A DNA stretch of 64,000 nt from Oceanicola granulosus HTCC2516 (GCF_000153305.1 NZ_CH724107.1:630511-694510), one strand, 5' to 3'. Positions 1-12,484 are shown, numbered from the stretch's first letter. Numbers and translations: made by a program. Notes: a model not told the origin generated them from the sequence alone.

Positions 1-4
1 CGAA

Positions 5-191
5 CCCCGGCCTACGCAGGCTTGTCACCCGGCCGCCGCGCGCGGCCCACCGTCCGCCGCCGGGCTGAAGCCCGGCCTACGCACACGAGTCGCGTCGGCC
101 ACCGTACGCGGCCCACCGTCGGCGGCCGGGCTGAAGCCCGGCCTACGCACGCGGGGCACCCCGGCCGCCGCCGGGCTGAAGCCCGGCCTAC
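5..191. repeat. Array of GGGCTGAAGCCC palindromic repeats
   Basis: Three full copies of the hairpin-forming 20-mer GGGCTGAAGCCCGGCCTACG lie near 62, 128 and 173, and a truncated copy (CCCGGCCTACGCA) starts near position 5. The first two copies are preceded by a shared GCGGCCCACCGTC stretch, so units of 45-66 bp are tandemly repeated. Further members occur at 8497-8832 and 24116-24142. Open frames crossing this stretch on both strands are rich in Arg, Pro and Ala and look like by-products of base composition. No gene is supported between 1 and 451. Confidence 0.8.
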
Positions 192-257
192 GCGCGCGTG
201 GTGCCCCGGCCGCCACCGTCCGCCGCTCGGTCTACGGGCGCCGCGCACGCCGGCGCC

Positions 258-297
258 AAAGAAAAAGCCGCCGCGCATCACGAGGGATGGCGGCGGC
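258..297 (-). terminator. Rho-independent terminator of the 40-aa gene
   Basis: On the minus strand a GC-rich stem (GCCGCCGCCATC pairing with GATGCGCGGCGGC, with a small bulge) is followed directly by TTTTTCTTT. It lies about 155 nt after the stop codon of the small minus-strand gene at 452-574 and is the only plausible end of that transcript. The stretch between 298 and 451 shows no other feature. Confidence 0.75.
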
Positions 298-451
298 AGG
301 GAAAGCCGTCTCGCGTGGGACCCGGACCCGCCGGCGGGGGAGGCAACCCCGTGGACCGACGGGACAGGCAGGTCGGTCCGATGGGCACGCGCCCGGGACA
401 GGTGGGCGGCGTGCGGTGGCGGGTCGGCGCGAGAGGCCGGGCAGTCGGCAG

Positions 452-574
452 TCAGACCAGTCCGGGCAGGGACAGGGCGACGAACAGGATCACCATGAGG
501 GAAGCCGCGCCGAGACTGTCGGCAAGCAGCGTGTCTCTGCTGTGGAACACCGCGCGCTTGAGGTCCTTGGCCAT
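452..574 (-). CDS. SOS-box-controlled small single-helix membrane protein (40 aa)
   Basis: A short reading frame of 40 codons. The start has a good ribosome binding site (GGAGGGAG, 8 nt before ATG). The product begins MAKDLKRAVFHSRDTLL, a basic, probably cytoplasmic segment of about 20 residues, and then has one hydrophobic helix from about residue 21 to 39 ending in SLPGLV. It has no cysteines and no signal-peptidase site, so it is probably an inner-membrane peptide with its N terminus inside. A GAAC-N7-GAAC SOS operator lies 61 nt upstream and a terminator lies downstream, so it appears to be a self-contained LexA-regulated transcription unit. It follows recG on the same strand, but the operator suggests independent control. 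Caulobacter SidA is a precedent for a tiny SOS-induced membrane peptide that blocks division. No sequence similarity to SidA is claimed, and the function is unknown. Confidence 0.75.
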   Translation of the reverse strand: MAKDLKRAVFHSRDTLLADSLGAASLMVILFVALSLPGLV

Positions 575-634
575 TGGTGCGTCTCCCTCCGTGTCTGTTG
601 CCGCTTTGTTCCCATACCCCGGCGTCAGTGTAAA

Positions 635-659
635 GAACTAAATGGGAACAAACGCGAAC
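635..659 (-). promoter_or_regulatory. LexA (SOS) box upstream of the 40-aa gene
   Basis: Plus-strand GAAC occurs at 635-638 and 646-649, separated by exactly seven bases, which is the alphaproteobacterial LexA operator GAAC-N7-GAAC. A third GAAC follows after six bases at 656-659. The same N7 then N6 arrangement of three GAAC blocks is present in front of lexA at 31210-31234. The site lies between the recG stop codon and the start of the 40-aa gene, so the only downstream target on the minus strand is that gene. No clear -35/-10 pair was assigned. Confidence 0.8.
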
Positions 660-677
660 AAATTGCTCCCGGGTCTC

Positions 678-5038
<4,361 letters not shown>

Positions 5039-5118
5039 TCATGGTTAGGTCGCCCCGCCGGCGCCGTCCAGTCCGGGCGCGCCGCGCCGCGGGGGCGGCG
5101 GGGGGTGGCGAGGGCGGA

Positions 5119-5155
5119 GCCTCCGGCGGGGATATTTGCAGGACAGAGACGGGGG
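5119..5155. repeat. GATATTT...ACAGAGA intergenic repeat, copy 1
   Basis: GCCTCCGGCGGG followed by GATATTTGCAGGACAGAGAC and a G-rich tail. Near-identical copies are at 12447-12484 and 56126-56160 (the latter with an inverted partner), and a variant is at 51794-51820. This copy starts 10 bp beyond the stop codon of the minus-strand ATPase gene, so it falls between that gene and ligA. Confidence 0.8.
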
Positions 5156-5164
5156 CGGCGGCGC

Positions 5165-6028
5165 TCAACTCGCGCGGCGGTCGAGGGCGTCGGCGACGAG
5201 GGCGGTGATGTCGGCCTCGTCGCGCACCTCGGCGACGTCGGAGGCCTCCAGCGTGACGCCCCAGCGCGCCATGCCCGCGTAGAGCGGCTCGCGGTGCGCC
5301 ATGGCGCGGGCGTAGGTCCAGCGGATGAAGGCGTCCGGGTCGACCGCCCCCGGGGCGGTGCCGGTCTCGGCGAGGTAGGCCGACCAGCAGGCCTCGAGGA
5401 AGGCCGGGGCGTAGTACATCGGCTTGGGCGCCCTGTCGAAGCGGCGCACCAGCGCGTCGGTGTGGGCCTCGCTGCCACGGATCCAGACCATGAGCAGGCG
5501 CTCGGAAAGATGGGTCAGGATCGGATCGGCCGGGTCGTCGGGGTCGACGACCTCGCAGATCGAGCCGCCGGTGTCGCAGACGAAGTGCGGATAGCCGTAG
5601 AGGCTCCCGGCGCGGTCGATGAAGTGGCCGGTGTCGAGCAGGGCGGCAGTCTCGGCGTCGCGGTGCTCGGCCTGGCGGCGGACGTAGTCGGCGAACGGCA
5701 GCCCGCCGCGGGCCGGGTCGCCGGGCTTGCCGAGATAGGTGGAGAGCGGGGCGAGGTTGTCGAAGGTGATGTTGGAGCCGATGTAGATCGAATCGGTCAT
5801 CAGCAGCTCGCGCAGCAGCGGCACCCTCATCGCCTCGCGCTTGGCGTTGTCAGCGATCAGCTCGCCCATGTAGCGGGTGCCGATGCGGTAGTCGATCGAG
5901 TAGTGGAACCAGTCGCCCCCCTCGCGCAGCATCGCCGCGAGGCGGGTCTTGCCGAGGCCGGACATGCCGAAGAACAGCAGGCGCTTGTGGGCGGCACCGC
6001 GCCAGGCGGCGGAGGAATCGTAGATCAT
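5165..6028 (-). CDS. P-loop ATPase of unknown function
   Basis: A 287-residue soluble protein with a Walker A motif, GMSGLGKT, at residues 21-28 after the strand KRLLFF. The glycine-rich loop and following helix (RLAAMLRE) suggest a kinase-like or AAA-like nucleotide-binding fold. The fragment VCDTGGSICEVVDPD near the middle may supply the acidic metal-binding residues. Nothing in the remainder identifies a substrate, and there are no membrane segments. It lies between mnmA and ligA on the same strand, 48 bp after the mnmA stop codon, and may share the mnmA transcript. The ATG is kept although its ribosome binding site is weak. The coding call is firm, the function unknown. Confidence 0.8.
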   Translation of the reverse strand: MIYDSSAAWRGAAHKRLLFFGMSGLGKTRLAAMLREGGDWFHYSIDYRIGTRYMGELIADNAKREAMRVPLLRELLMTDSIYIGSNITFDNLAPLSTYLGKPGDPARGGLPFADYVRRQAEHRDAETAALLDTGHFIDRAGSLYGYPHFVCDTGGSICEVVDPDDPADPILTHLSERLLMVWIRGSEAHTDALVRRFDRAPKPMYYAPAFLEACWSAYLAETGTAPGAVDPDAFIRWTYARAMAHREPLYAGMARWGVTLEASDVAEVRDEADITALVADALDRRAS

Positions 6029-6076
6029 GCCCCGAGGGTTAGGGGCGCGGGCGGCGCTGCGCCAGTGCGAAGTTGC

Positions 6077-7216
6077 TTAGTGGCCGCGCCAGATCCAGCC
6101 GCCGCCGAGCACCCGGGTGCCGCCGGTCTCGTAGAACACGCAGGCCTGCCCCGGCGAGACGCCTTCCTCGGGCGTCAGCAGCTCGACCTCGGCCTCGGTG
6201 GCGCTGATCGGGCGCAGCAGCGCCTCGGTCGGCGGGCGGGTGGAGCGGACCTTGACCGAGATCTCGCGCGGGCCGCCCTCGAGGAAGCCGCCATCGCCGA
6301 GCCAGTTGATCTCGCGCACCGGCACCGTGCGGGTGGCGAGCAGCTCCTTGGGGCCCACGACCACGCGGCGGGTGTCGACGTCGAGCTTCACCACGTAGAG
6401 CGGATCGGCGAGGCCGCCGATGCCGAGCCCGCGCCGCTGGCCGATCGTGTAGTGGATCAGCCCGCGGTGGGTGCCGAGCACGCGTCCCTCGGTGTCGACG
6501 ATGTCGCCCGGCTCGGCCGCGCCCGGGCGCAGCTTCTCGATGACGCTGGCGTAATTGCCGTTGGGCACGAAGCAGATGTCCTGGCTGTCGGGCTTGTCGG
6601 CGACCGGCAGGCCGTGGCGGCCGGCGAGCGCGCGGGTCTCGGCCTTGGAGGCGAGGTGGCCGAGCGGGAAGCGCAGGTAGGCGAGCTGCTCGGGGGTGGT
6701 CGAGAACAGGAAGTAGGACTGGTCGCGCGCGGCATCGGCGGCGCTGTGCAGCTCGGGGCCGTGGGCGCCCATCTTGCGCTGGATGTAGTGGCCCGTCGCC
6801 ATGCAGTCGGCGTCGAGATCGCGGGCGGTCTCGAGCAGGTCCTTGAACTTCACGCGCTCGTTGCAGCGGATGCAGGGCACCGGCGTCGCCCCGGCGAGGT
6901 AGCTGTCGGCGAACTCGTCGATCACCGCGTCCTTGAAGACGTTCTCGTAGTCGAGCACGTAGTGGGGAAAGCCCATCTCCTCGGCCACGCGGCGCGCGTC
7001 GTGGATGTCGCGGCCGGCGCAGCAGGCGCCCTTCCTGGCCAGCGCCGCGCCGTGATCGTAGAGCTGCAGCGTCACGCCGACCACGTCGTAGCCCTCGCGG
7101 GCGAGCTCGGCGGCGACGACGGACGAATCCACGCCGCCCGACATCGCCACGACGACGCGCGTCTGGGCCGGCGGCTTGGCGAAACCGAGCGAATTCAGGG
7201 GCTGATCGAGGGGCAT
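6077..7216 (-). CDS. mnmA: tRNA-specific 2-thiouridylase MnmA
   Basis: Thiolates U34 of Lys, Glu and Gln tRNAs, using ATP to activate the base and a protein persulfide as sulfur donor. With the start at ATG 7216 ([10 protein letters not shown]) the product is 379 residues. The PP-loop SGGVDSS is at 26-32. The two catalytic cysteines are C118 in [10 protein letters not shown] and C215 in [23 protein letters not shown] marks the central domain and a beta-barrel follows. An in-frame ATG 54 nt further upstream would add a hydrophobic stretch not typical of the family. It is divergent from sciP, with a 124-bp shared upstream region. Confidence 0.97.
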   Translation of the reverse strand: MPLDQPLNSLGFAKPPAQTRVVVAMSGGVDSSVVAAELAREGYDVVGVTLQLYDHGAALARKGACCAGRDIHDARRVAEEMGFPHYVLDYENVFKDAVIDEFADSYLAGATPVPCIRCNERVKFKDLLETARDLDADCMATGHYIQRKMGAHGPELHSAADAARDQSYFLFSTTPEQLAYLRFPLGHLASKAETRALAGRHGLPVADKPDSQDICFVPNGNYASVIEKLRPGAAEPGDIVDTEGRVLGTHRGLIHYTIGQRRGLGIGGLADPLYVVKLDVDTRRVVVGPKELLATRTVPVREINWLGDGGFLEGGPREISVKVRSTRPPTEALLRPISATEAEVELLTPEEGVSPGQACVFYETGGTRVLGGGWIWRGH

Positions 7217-7340
7217 GGACGACTCCGCGGCGAAGAGCGCGGAATATAGGAAAATGCAAGACATTCTCAACCCCCCGCTTCACGCCTGCTTAAGGCTGCT
7301 GCGGCATGGTGGCCGCGAGACGAAGGAGCGGGAGTGCGGG

Positions 7341-7619
7341 ATGTATCTGCGCAAGATCGAGGGGCCGAGATCGGTCCGGCTGCCGGACGGCACGGTGATG
7401 ACACGGGCGGACCTGCCGCCGGAGACGACGGTGCGCTGGGTCGCGTCGCGCAAGGCGGCGGTGGTCCGGGCGGTTGCCTTCGGGCTGGTCACGCGCGAGC
7501 ATGCGCTGGAGACCTACGGGCTGTCGGAGGAGGAGTTCGAGGGGTGGGAGCGTGCGGTGGAGGCGCACGGGGAGGCCGCCCTGCGCACCACGGCGTTGCA
7601 GAAGTATAGACAACTCTAG
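7341..7619 (+). CDS. sciP: CtrA inhibitor SciP (DUF1153)
   Basis: SciP is a small helix-turn-helix protein that in Caulobacter binds CtrA and blocks activation of CtrA-dependent promoters. The 92-residue product starting MYLRKIEGPRSVRLPDGTV matches the family in length and in its conserved N terminus and WVASRKAAVVRAV helix, followed by a trihelical domain (LSEEEFEGWERAVEAHG). A longer in-frame start at 7215 would overlap the mnmA start and encode a leader with no family match, so ATG 7341 was chosen, with AGGAG 12 nt upstream. It lies 91 bp ahead of ctrA on the same strand, so regulator and target protein are neighbours. Confidence 0.9.
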   Translation: MYLRKIEGPRSVRLPDGTVMTRADLPPETTVRWVASRKAAVVRAVAFGLVTREHALETYGLSEEEFEGWERAVEAHGEAALRTTALQKYRQL

Positions 7620-7646
7620 GTAGATCGTGCCATCGTGTACCACACG

Positions 7647-7661
7647 GTAACGTTGGGTTAA
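7647..7661 (+). promoter_or_regulatory. Probable CtrA box upstream of ctrA
   Basis: GTAA-N7-TTAA, one mismatch from the CtrA consensus TTAA-N7-TTAA, ends 49 bp before the ctrA start codon. The right half continues as TTAACC, the usual CtrA half-site. This implies autoregulation of ctrA, as known in Caulobacter. No GANTC methylation site was seen in the sciP-ctrA gap. Confidence 0.55.
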
Positions 7662-7710
7662 CCTCTTTGCGCGATGAAGGGGCTCGGGACCGGAGAAGAG
7701 GAGATAGCGG

Positions 7711-8427
7711 ATGCGTGTCTTGCTTGTTGAAGACGATCCGACCACGTCGCGGAGCATCGAGCTGATGCTCACCCACGCCAACCTGAACGTCTACGCGACG
7801 GACCTCGGCGAAGAGGGTATCGATCTTGCCAAGCTCTACGACTACGACCTGATCCTGCTCGACCTCAACCTGCCCGACATGAACGGGCTCGAGGTCCTGC
7901 GCCAGCTGCGCCTCGCGCGGATCGAGACGCCGATCCTGGTGCTCACCGGCGACGACGGCACCGAGAGCAAGCTGCGCAGCTTCGGTTTCGGGGCCGACGA
8001 TTACCTCACCAAGCCGTTCCACCGCGAAGAGCTCGTCGCGCGCATCCACGCCATCATCCGCCGCTCGAAGGGGCACGCCCAGTCGATCATCAAGACGGGG
8101 CGCATCCTGGTGAATCTCGACGCCAAGACGGTGGAGGTCGACGGCGTGCCGGTCCACCTGACGGGCAAGGAATACCAGATGTTCGAGCTGCTCTCGCTGC
8201 GCAAGGGCACCACGCTGACGAAGGAGATGTTCCTCAACCACCTCTACGGCGGCATGGACGAGCCCGAGCTGAAGATCATCGACGTCTTCATCTGCAAGCT
8301 GCGCAAGAAGCTCGCCACCGCCACCGACGGCGAGAACTACATCGAGACGGTCTGGGGCCGCGGCTACGTCCTGCGCGACCCCGAGCCCGAGGCGTTCACC
8401 CCCGAGCGGGTGGCGATCGGCGCGTGA
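7711..8427 (+). CDS. ctrA: Cell cycle response regulator CtrA
   Basis: OmpR-family regulator that in Rhodobacterales controls motility, gene transfer agents and other envelope functions rather than being strictly essential. The receiver domain shows the acidic pair EDD at 7-9, the phospho-acceptor D51 ([11 protein letters not shown]), and the conserved T/K pair in VLTGDD and [13 protein letters not shown]. The C-terminal winged helix covers about residues 125-225 ([35 protein letters not shown]). The 238-residue length is normal. A good ribosome binding site (GAGGAG) precedes the ATG. The C terminus ends VAIGA. Confidence 0.97.
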   Translation: MRVLLVEDDPTTSRSIELMLTHANLNVYATDLGEEGIDLAKLYDYDLILLDLNLPDMNGLEVLRQLRLARIETPILVLTGDDGTESKLRSFGFGADDYLTKPFHREELVARIHAIIRRSKGHAQSIIKTGRILVNLDAKTVEVDGVPVHLTGKEYQMFELLSLRKGTTLTKEMFLNHLYGGMDEPELKIIDVFICKLRKKLATATDGENYIETVWGRGYVLRDPEPEAFTPERVAIGA

Positions 8428-8496
8428 CGCGGGCGGGGCCGGGCTGTCGTGCGCGGCGCGGAGCGGCGCGGCGGGGAGCGGTTCCTCGGGCCGGGC

Positions 8497-8832
8497 CGTA
8501 GGGCGGGCTTCAGCCCGCCTCCCCCTGCGCCACCAATTATACGCGGGTCGTTCATCACAGACCGGGATCAGGAGCAGACGACGCCGCTCGTCGAGCTAGC
8601 CCGGATGACGGGCTTCGGCCCACCTTCCCCTCCGCCACCCGTGATCGGCGGGTCGTCCATCAGAGACCGGATCAGGAGGAGATGACGCGGCCCGTCGATA
8701 TACCCTGTCTGGCGGCTTCCGCCCGCCTCCCCCGAGGCCACCGGGCATCGGCGCATCGTCCATAAGAGACCGAAACCAGAGATACGGCGGCCCGTCACTG
8801 CACCCGGCTGGCGGGCTGAAGCCCGCCCTACG
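8497..8832. repeat. Composite element: three tandem ~104-bp units between inverted palindromes
   Basis: The element begins with CGTAGGGCGGGCTTCAGCCC and ends with its inverted copy, GGCGGGCTGAAGCCCGCCCT plus ACG. Between the ends, three imperfect direct repeats start at 8506, 8611 and 8714 (spacings 105 and 103 bp). Each has GGCTTC-N-GCCC, then CC-rich sequence with GCCACC, then ATCGGCG/TCGTCCAT, AGAGACCG and CAGGAG-like blocks. The ends belong to the palindrome family of the window start. No transposase or convincing frame is present. The flanks 8428-8496 and 8833-8930 show nothing further. Confidence 0.75.
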
Positions 8833-8930
8833 GCGGCCCGACAGCCCACCCTCAGCCGCCAGTCGCCTCCGGCTCCACGCGCGCCGCCGTCTCCACCCCG
8901 TCCCTTGAGACCTCCCGCACTTTTGCCTAC

Positions 8931-8954
8931 CTCTCCGAGGGCCCATCCGGAGAG
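8931..8954 (+). promoter_or_regulatory. Hairpin sequestering the metA ribosome binding site
   Basis: CTCTCCG at 8931-8937 is the exact reverse complement of CGGAGAG at 8948-8954, with a 10-nt loop. The right arm contains the Shine-Dalgarno GGAGAG, four nt before the metA ATG. Folding would hide it. The sequence does not match the SAM-II consensus often found before metA in alphaproteobacteria, so this is a structural observation and not a named riboswitch. Confidence 0.45.
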
Positions 8955-8958
8955 ACCG

Positions 8959-9903
8959 ATGCCCATCACCCTGCCGTCCGACCTGCCCGCCTACAACGTC
9001 CTCTCGCGCGAGGGGGTGATGGTGATGGACGAGGGCCAGGCCGCGCACCAGGATATCCGTCCGCTCCGGATCGGCCTGCTCAACCTGATGCCCAAGAAGA
9101 TCCAGACCGAGACGCAGTTCGCCCGGCTGATCGGCGCGACGCCGCTGCAGATCGACTTCCAGCTCATCCGCATGAGCGCGCACCAGGCCAAGACCACCGC
9201 CGCCGAGCACATGGAGGCCTTCTACCGCCCCTTCGACGAGGTCGCGGCGAGCGGCGAGACCTACGACGGGCTCGTCATCACCGGCGCGCCCATCGAGCAC
9301 CTGCCGTTCGAGGAGGTGACCTACTGGGACGAGCTGAAACAGGTCTTCGACTGGACCCAGACCAACGTCCACTCCACCTTCGGCGTCTGCTGGGGCGGGA
9401 TGGCGATGATCAACCACTTCCACGGCGTGAAGAAGCACATGCTGCCGGCGAAGTCCTTCGGCTGCTACCGCCACCAGACCCTCGCCCCCGACAGCCCCTA
9501 CCTGCGCGGCTTCTCCGACGATTGCGTCATCCCCGTCTCGCGCTGGACGGAGGTGCGGCGCGAGGAGATCGCGGCGCGGCCGGGGCTCGAGATCCTGATC
9601 GACAGCACCGACACCGGCCCCTGCCTCGTGCAGGACAAGGCGCACCGCGCGCTCTACATCTTCAATCACCTCGAGTATGACAGCCACACCCTCAAGGAGG
9701 AGTACGACCGCGACGCCGCGCGCGGCGAGGTGGTCGGGGTGCCGTGCAACTACTATCCCGGCGACGACCCCGCGCAGGTGCCGCTCAACCGCTGGCGCAG
9801 CCACGCACACCTGCTGTTCGGCAACTGGATCTCCGAGATCTACCTTACCACCCCGTTCGACATGACCCAGATCGGCCGCAGCACCACCGATCTGCGCGGC
9901 TGA
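8959..9903 (+). CDS. metA: Homoserine O-acyltransferase MetA (probably acetyl-CoA specific)
   Basis: First committed step of methionine synthesis, activating homoserine by acylation. The start at 8959 ([15 protein letters not shown]) gives 314 residues, the family norm, with GGAGAG upstream. The catalytic cysteine is C144 in FGVCWGG, and the His/Glu pair lies in NHLEYD. The residue that sets acyl-CoA choice (Gly111 in the E. coli succinyltransferase, Glu in acetyltransferases) is E113 in [13 protein letters not shown], so acetyl-CoA is the predicted donor despite the MetA fold. It is followed 49 bp later by a hydrolase gene on the same strand. Confidence 0.95.
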   Translation: MPITLPSDLPAYNVLSREGVMVMDEGQAAHQDIRPLRIGLLNLMPKKIQTETQFARLIGATPLQIDFQLIRMSAHQAKTTAAEHMEAFYRPFDEVAASGETYDGLVITGAPIEHLPFEEVTYWDELKQVFDWTQTNVHSTFGVCWGGMAMINHFHGVKKHMLPAKSFGCYRHQTLAPDSPYLRGFSDDCVIPVSRWTEVRREEIAARPGLEILIDSTDTGPCLVQDKAHRALYIFNHLEYDSHTLKEEYDRDAARGEVVGVPCNYYPGDDPAQVPLNRWRSHAHLLFGNWISEIYLTTPFDMTQIGRSTTDLRG

Positions 9904-9952
9904 GGAAACTTCCCGGCCCCGCCCTCGTGGCTGTGCGCGAAAGGAGCCTGTG

Positions 9953-10894
9953 ATGAAGCTCGCCCTGTTGCTGCTGCTGGCCGTCGTCGCCGCCGGCCTC
10001 GCCACCCGCTACCGCGCCTCCGAGCGCGAGTCCGCCGCCGAAGCGGCCTATCCGCCGACGGGCGAGCTGGTGGAGATCGACGACACCACCGTACACGCCG
10101 TGATCATGGGCGAGGGCCCGGACCTCGTGCTGATCCACGGCTCGTCGGGAAACACGCGCGACTTCACCTTCCGGCTCGCGCCGATGCTCGCCGAGCGCTA
10201 CCGCGTCATCATCTTCGACCGCCCCGGCCTCGGCTACACCGACCGGCTCGAGGGCGACGAGGGCATCGTCGCGCAGGCCGCGCTGCTGCAGCAGGCCGCC
10301 GCGGCGCTGGGCGCCGAGCGCCCAATCGTGCTCGGCCAGAGCTACGGCGGCGCGGTGGCGCTCGCCTGGGGCGTGACGCGGCCCGACAGCCTCGCCGCGC
10401 TGGTCACCGTCTCGGCCCCCTCGCAGCGCTGGGACGGCCCCCTGCCCTGGCTCTACCGGATCAATTCGTCCGCGCTCGGCCGCATCGCCGTGCCGCTCAT
10501 CACCGCCTGGGTGCCGCGCAGCTATGTCACCGAGGCCATCGAGTCGATCTTCGCCCCGCAGGACATGCCCGAGGGCTACGCCGAGCACATCGGCGCCGGG
10601 CTGACTCTGCGGCGCGAGTCGCTGCGCGCTAACGCCGCCCACCGCGCGACGCTGAAGGAAGAGCTCGCCGCCCTCGCCCCGCGCTACGGCGAGATCGACG
10701 TGCCGCTCGAGATCGTCCACGGCACCGCCGACAACACCGTCCCCTTCCGCATCCACGCCACCCCGCTCGCCGAGGCCGTCGACGGTGCCAACCTCGTCGC
10801 GCTCGAGGGGATCGGCCACGTGCCCCACAACGTTGTGCCCGACGCTGTCGCCGCCGCCGTCGACCGCGCCGCGGCGCGCGCCGGATTGCGCTGA
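9953..10894 (+). CDS. Membrane-anchored or secreted alpha/beta hydrolase
   Basis: A 313-residue alpha/beta-fold hydrolase of unknown substrate. An N-terminal hydrophobic helix (LALLLLLAVVAAGLATRY) works as a signal anchor. The oxyanion-hole motif is HGSSGNTRDF, the nucleophile elbow is GQSYGG, the acid is in HGTADNTVPF, and the catalytic histidine is in EGIGHVPHN. The lid region between elbow and acid is helical. ATG 9953 is preferred over the adjacent GTG 9950 because AAGGAG then sits six nt upstream. It lies between metA and ppk2 in the same direction, with no functional link visible. Confidence 0.88.
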   Translation: MKLALLLLLAVVAAGLATRYRASERESAAEAAYPPTGELVEIDDTTVHAVIMGEGPDLVLIHGSSGNTRDFTFRLAPMLAERYRVIIFDRPGLGYTDRLEGDEGIVAQAALLQQAAAALGAERPIVLGQSYGGAVALAWGVTRPDSLAALVTVSAPSQRWDGPLPWLYRINSSALGRIAVPLITAWVPRSYVTEAIESIFAPQDMPEGYAEHIGAGLTLRRESLRANAAHRATLKEELAALAPRYGEIDVPLEIVHGTADNTVPFRIHATPLAEAVDGANLVALEGIGHVPHNVVPDAVAAAVDRAAARAGLR

Positions 10895-10940
10895 GGAGGC
10901 TGGGCCGCAATAAGGGACGAGGACCGCACGGAGTGACCCC

Positions 10941-11810
10941 ATGAGCCTGCCCTTCGACGGCGCCATCACCGCCTTCCTCGAAGACGATGCCCCCGGCGAG
11001 ATCCGCGAGGCGATCCGCCGCGCCGGCAAGAAGGACATCCTGTCCGACCGCTACCCCTACGACAGCGCCATGCCGCGCGCCGCCTACGAGGACGCGATGG
11101 CCGACCTGCAGGAGGAGCTGGTGCGGCTGCAGGCGGCGGTGAAGGCCGAAGGCAAGCGCGTCGTCGTGGTCTTCGAGGGCCGCGACGCCGCCGGCAAGGG
11201 CGGCACGATCAAGCGGCTGCGCGAGAACCTCAACCCGCGCGTCGCCCGGCTCGTCGCGCTGGGCAAGCCGTCCGACACCGAGGCCGGTCAATGGTACTTC
11301 CAGCGTTACGTGGAGCACCTGCCGACGGCGGGTGAGCTGGTGCTGTTCGACCGCTCCTGGTACAATCGCGGGGTGGTGGAGAAGGTCTTCGGCTTCTGCA
11401 CCGACGCTGAGCGCGAGCGCTTCTTCCACCAGCTCCCCGATTTCGAGTCGATGCTCGTCGACGAGGGCATCACGCTGGTCAAGCTCTGGCTCAACGTGGG
11501 CCGCGCCGAGCAGCTGCGCCGCTTCCTCAAGCGCGAGCGCGATCCGCTGAAGCAGTGGAAGCTGTCGTGGATCGACGTGGAGGGGCTGAAGAAGTGGGAC
11601 GCCTACAGCGCCGCCATCGGCGAGACGCTGGAGCGCTCGCACACGCAGGCCGCGCCCTGGACCATCGTGCGCTCCGACGACAAGCGCCGGGCGCGGCTGG
11701 CGGCGATCCGCACGGTGCTGAGCGCGATCGACTACACCGGGAAGCGGCCCGAGAAGATCGGCGACATCGACGCCCGGATCTGCGGCGGTCCCGACATCTG
11801 GGATGCCTAA
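10941..11810 (+). CDS. ppk2: Polyphosphate kinase 2
   Basis: Transfers phosphate between polyphosphate and nucleotides. The 289-residue length fits a single-domain PPK2. Walker A is GRDAAGKG at 80-87 and the Walker B/lid region DRSWYNR is at 137-143, both hallmark PPK2 motifs. [13 protein letters not shown] and [14 protein letters not shown] are further family signatures. Nucleotide preference (ADP/GDP or AMP) cannot be read safely from sequence alone. The last eight bases overlap the start of the tetR-type gene, suggesting co-expression. Confidence 0.95.
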   Translation: MSLPFDGAITAFLEDDAPGEIREAIRRAGKKDILSDRYPYDSAMPRAAYEDAMADLQEELVRLQAAVKAEGKRVVVVFEGRDAAGKGGTIKRLRENLNPRVARLVALGKPSDTEAGQWYFQRYVEHLPTAGELVLFDRSWYNRGVVEKVFGFCTDAERERFFHQLPDFESMLVDEGITLVKLWLNVGRAEQLRRFLKRERDPLKQWKLSWIDVEGLKKWDAYSAAIGETLERSHTQAAPWTIVRSDDKRRARLAAIRTVLSAIDYTGKRPEKIGDIDARICGGPDIWDA

Positions 11811-12420
11811 GCGCGGCTATCACCACGGCAATCTGCGCCAGGCGCTCGTCGACGCCAGCCTGACCCTCATCGAGGAGAAGGGTCCGACCGGCTTCACCCT
11901 GTCGGAGGCCGCCAAGCAGGCCGGCGTCACGCCCGCCGCCGTCTACCGCCATTTCGAGGGCCGCGAAGACCTGATCGCCGAGGCGGCGCGGCAGGGCTAC
12001 GAGATCTTCGCCGACCTCATGGAGCACGCCTACGAGTCCGGCCAGCCCTCGGCGCTGGGCGCGTTCGAGGCGACGGGGCGGGCCTACCTCGCCTTCGCGC
12101 GCAAGTTCCCGGGCCACTACGTGGCGATGTTCGAGAGCGGCATCTCGATCCAGCGCAACGCCGAGCTGCACGCGGTCGCGGTGCGCGGGCTCGGGGTTCT
12201 CGAGCGCGCCGCGGCGGACCTGTCGCGCCATATCCCCGAAGACCGCCGCCCGCCGCCGCAGATGTTCTCGGCGCATATCTGGGCGATGAGCCACGGGGTC
12301 GTGGAGCTGTTCGCGCGCGGCTCGCCGGGGACCCGGTCGCCGTTTCCGCCGGAGGACCTGCTGGAGACCGGGATCGGGGTCTACCTGCGCGGGCTGGGGC
12401 TGTTGGAGCGGGATGCCTGA
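11803..12420 (+). CDS. TetR-family transcriptional regulator
   Basis: A 205-residue one-component repressor. The N-terminal helix-turn-helix is clear ([28 protein letters not shown] split over residues 27-54). The C-terminal ligand/dimer domain contains [12 protein letters not shown], the WHG-type pattern found in one TetR subclass. It overlaps ppk2 by eight bases, so regulator and kinase are probably translated from the same message. The ligand is unknown. It is followed by a GATATTT-type repeat. Confidence 0.9.
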   Translation: MPKRGYHHGNLRQALVDASLTLIEEKGPTGFTLSEAAKQAGVTPAAVYRHFEGREDLIAEAARQGYEIFADLMEHAYESGQPSALGAFEATGRAYLAFARKFPGHYVAMFESGISIQRNAELHAVAVRGLGVLERAAADLSRHIPEDRRPPPQMFSAHIWAMSHGVVELFARGSPGTRSPFPPEDLLETGIGVYLRGLGLLERDA

Positions 12421-12446
12421 GGGGGGCGCGGGCCGAGGCGTGGGGC

Positions 12447-12484
12447 CGGCCTCCGGCGGGGATATTTGCAGGACAGAGATTTGG
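12447..12484. repeat. GATATTT...ACAGAGA intergenic repeat, copy 2
   Basis: GGCCTCCGGCGGG followed by GATATTTGCAGGACAGAGA, identical in its core to the copy at 5119-5155. It lies 27 bp after the TetR stop codon. The rest of the 182-bp gap up to the next gene holds only GC-rich sequence. Confidence 0.8.

Noticed and set aside
22-498. Several open frames over the palindromic repeat region
   Set aside because: They follow the repeats, have low-complexity Arg/Pro/Ala content and no ribosome binding site.
7215-7340. Longer start for sciP
   Set aside because: The extra 42 residues overlap the divergent mnmA start and do not resemble the family N terminus.
8449-8685. A 78-codon frame through the composite element
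   Set aside because: It runs through non-coding tandem repeats and its repeat copies do not keep the same reading frame.
8833-8958. SAM-II riboswitch before metA
   Set aside because: Expected in this lineage, but the conserved SAM-II pseudoknot sequence was not found; only the hairpin at 8931-8954 is present.
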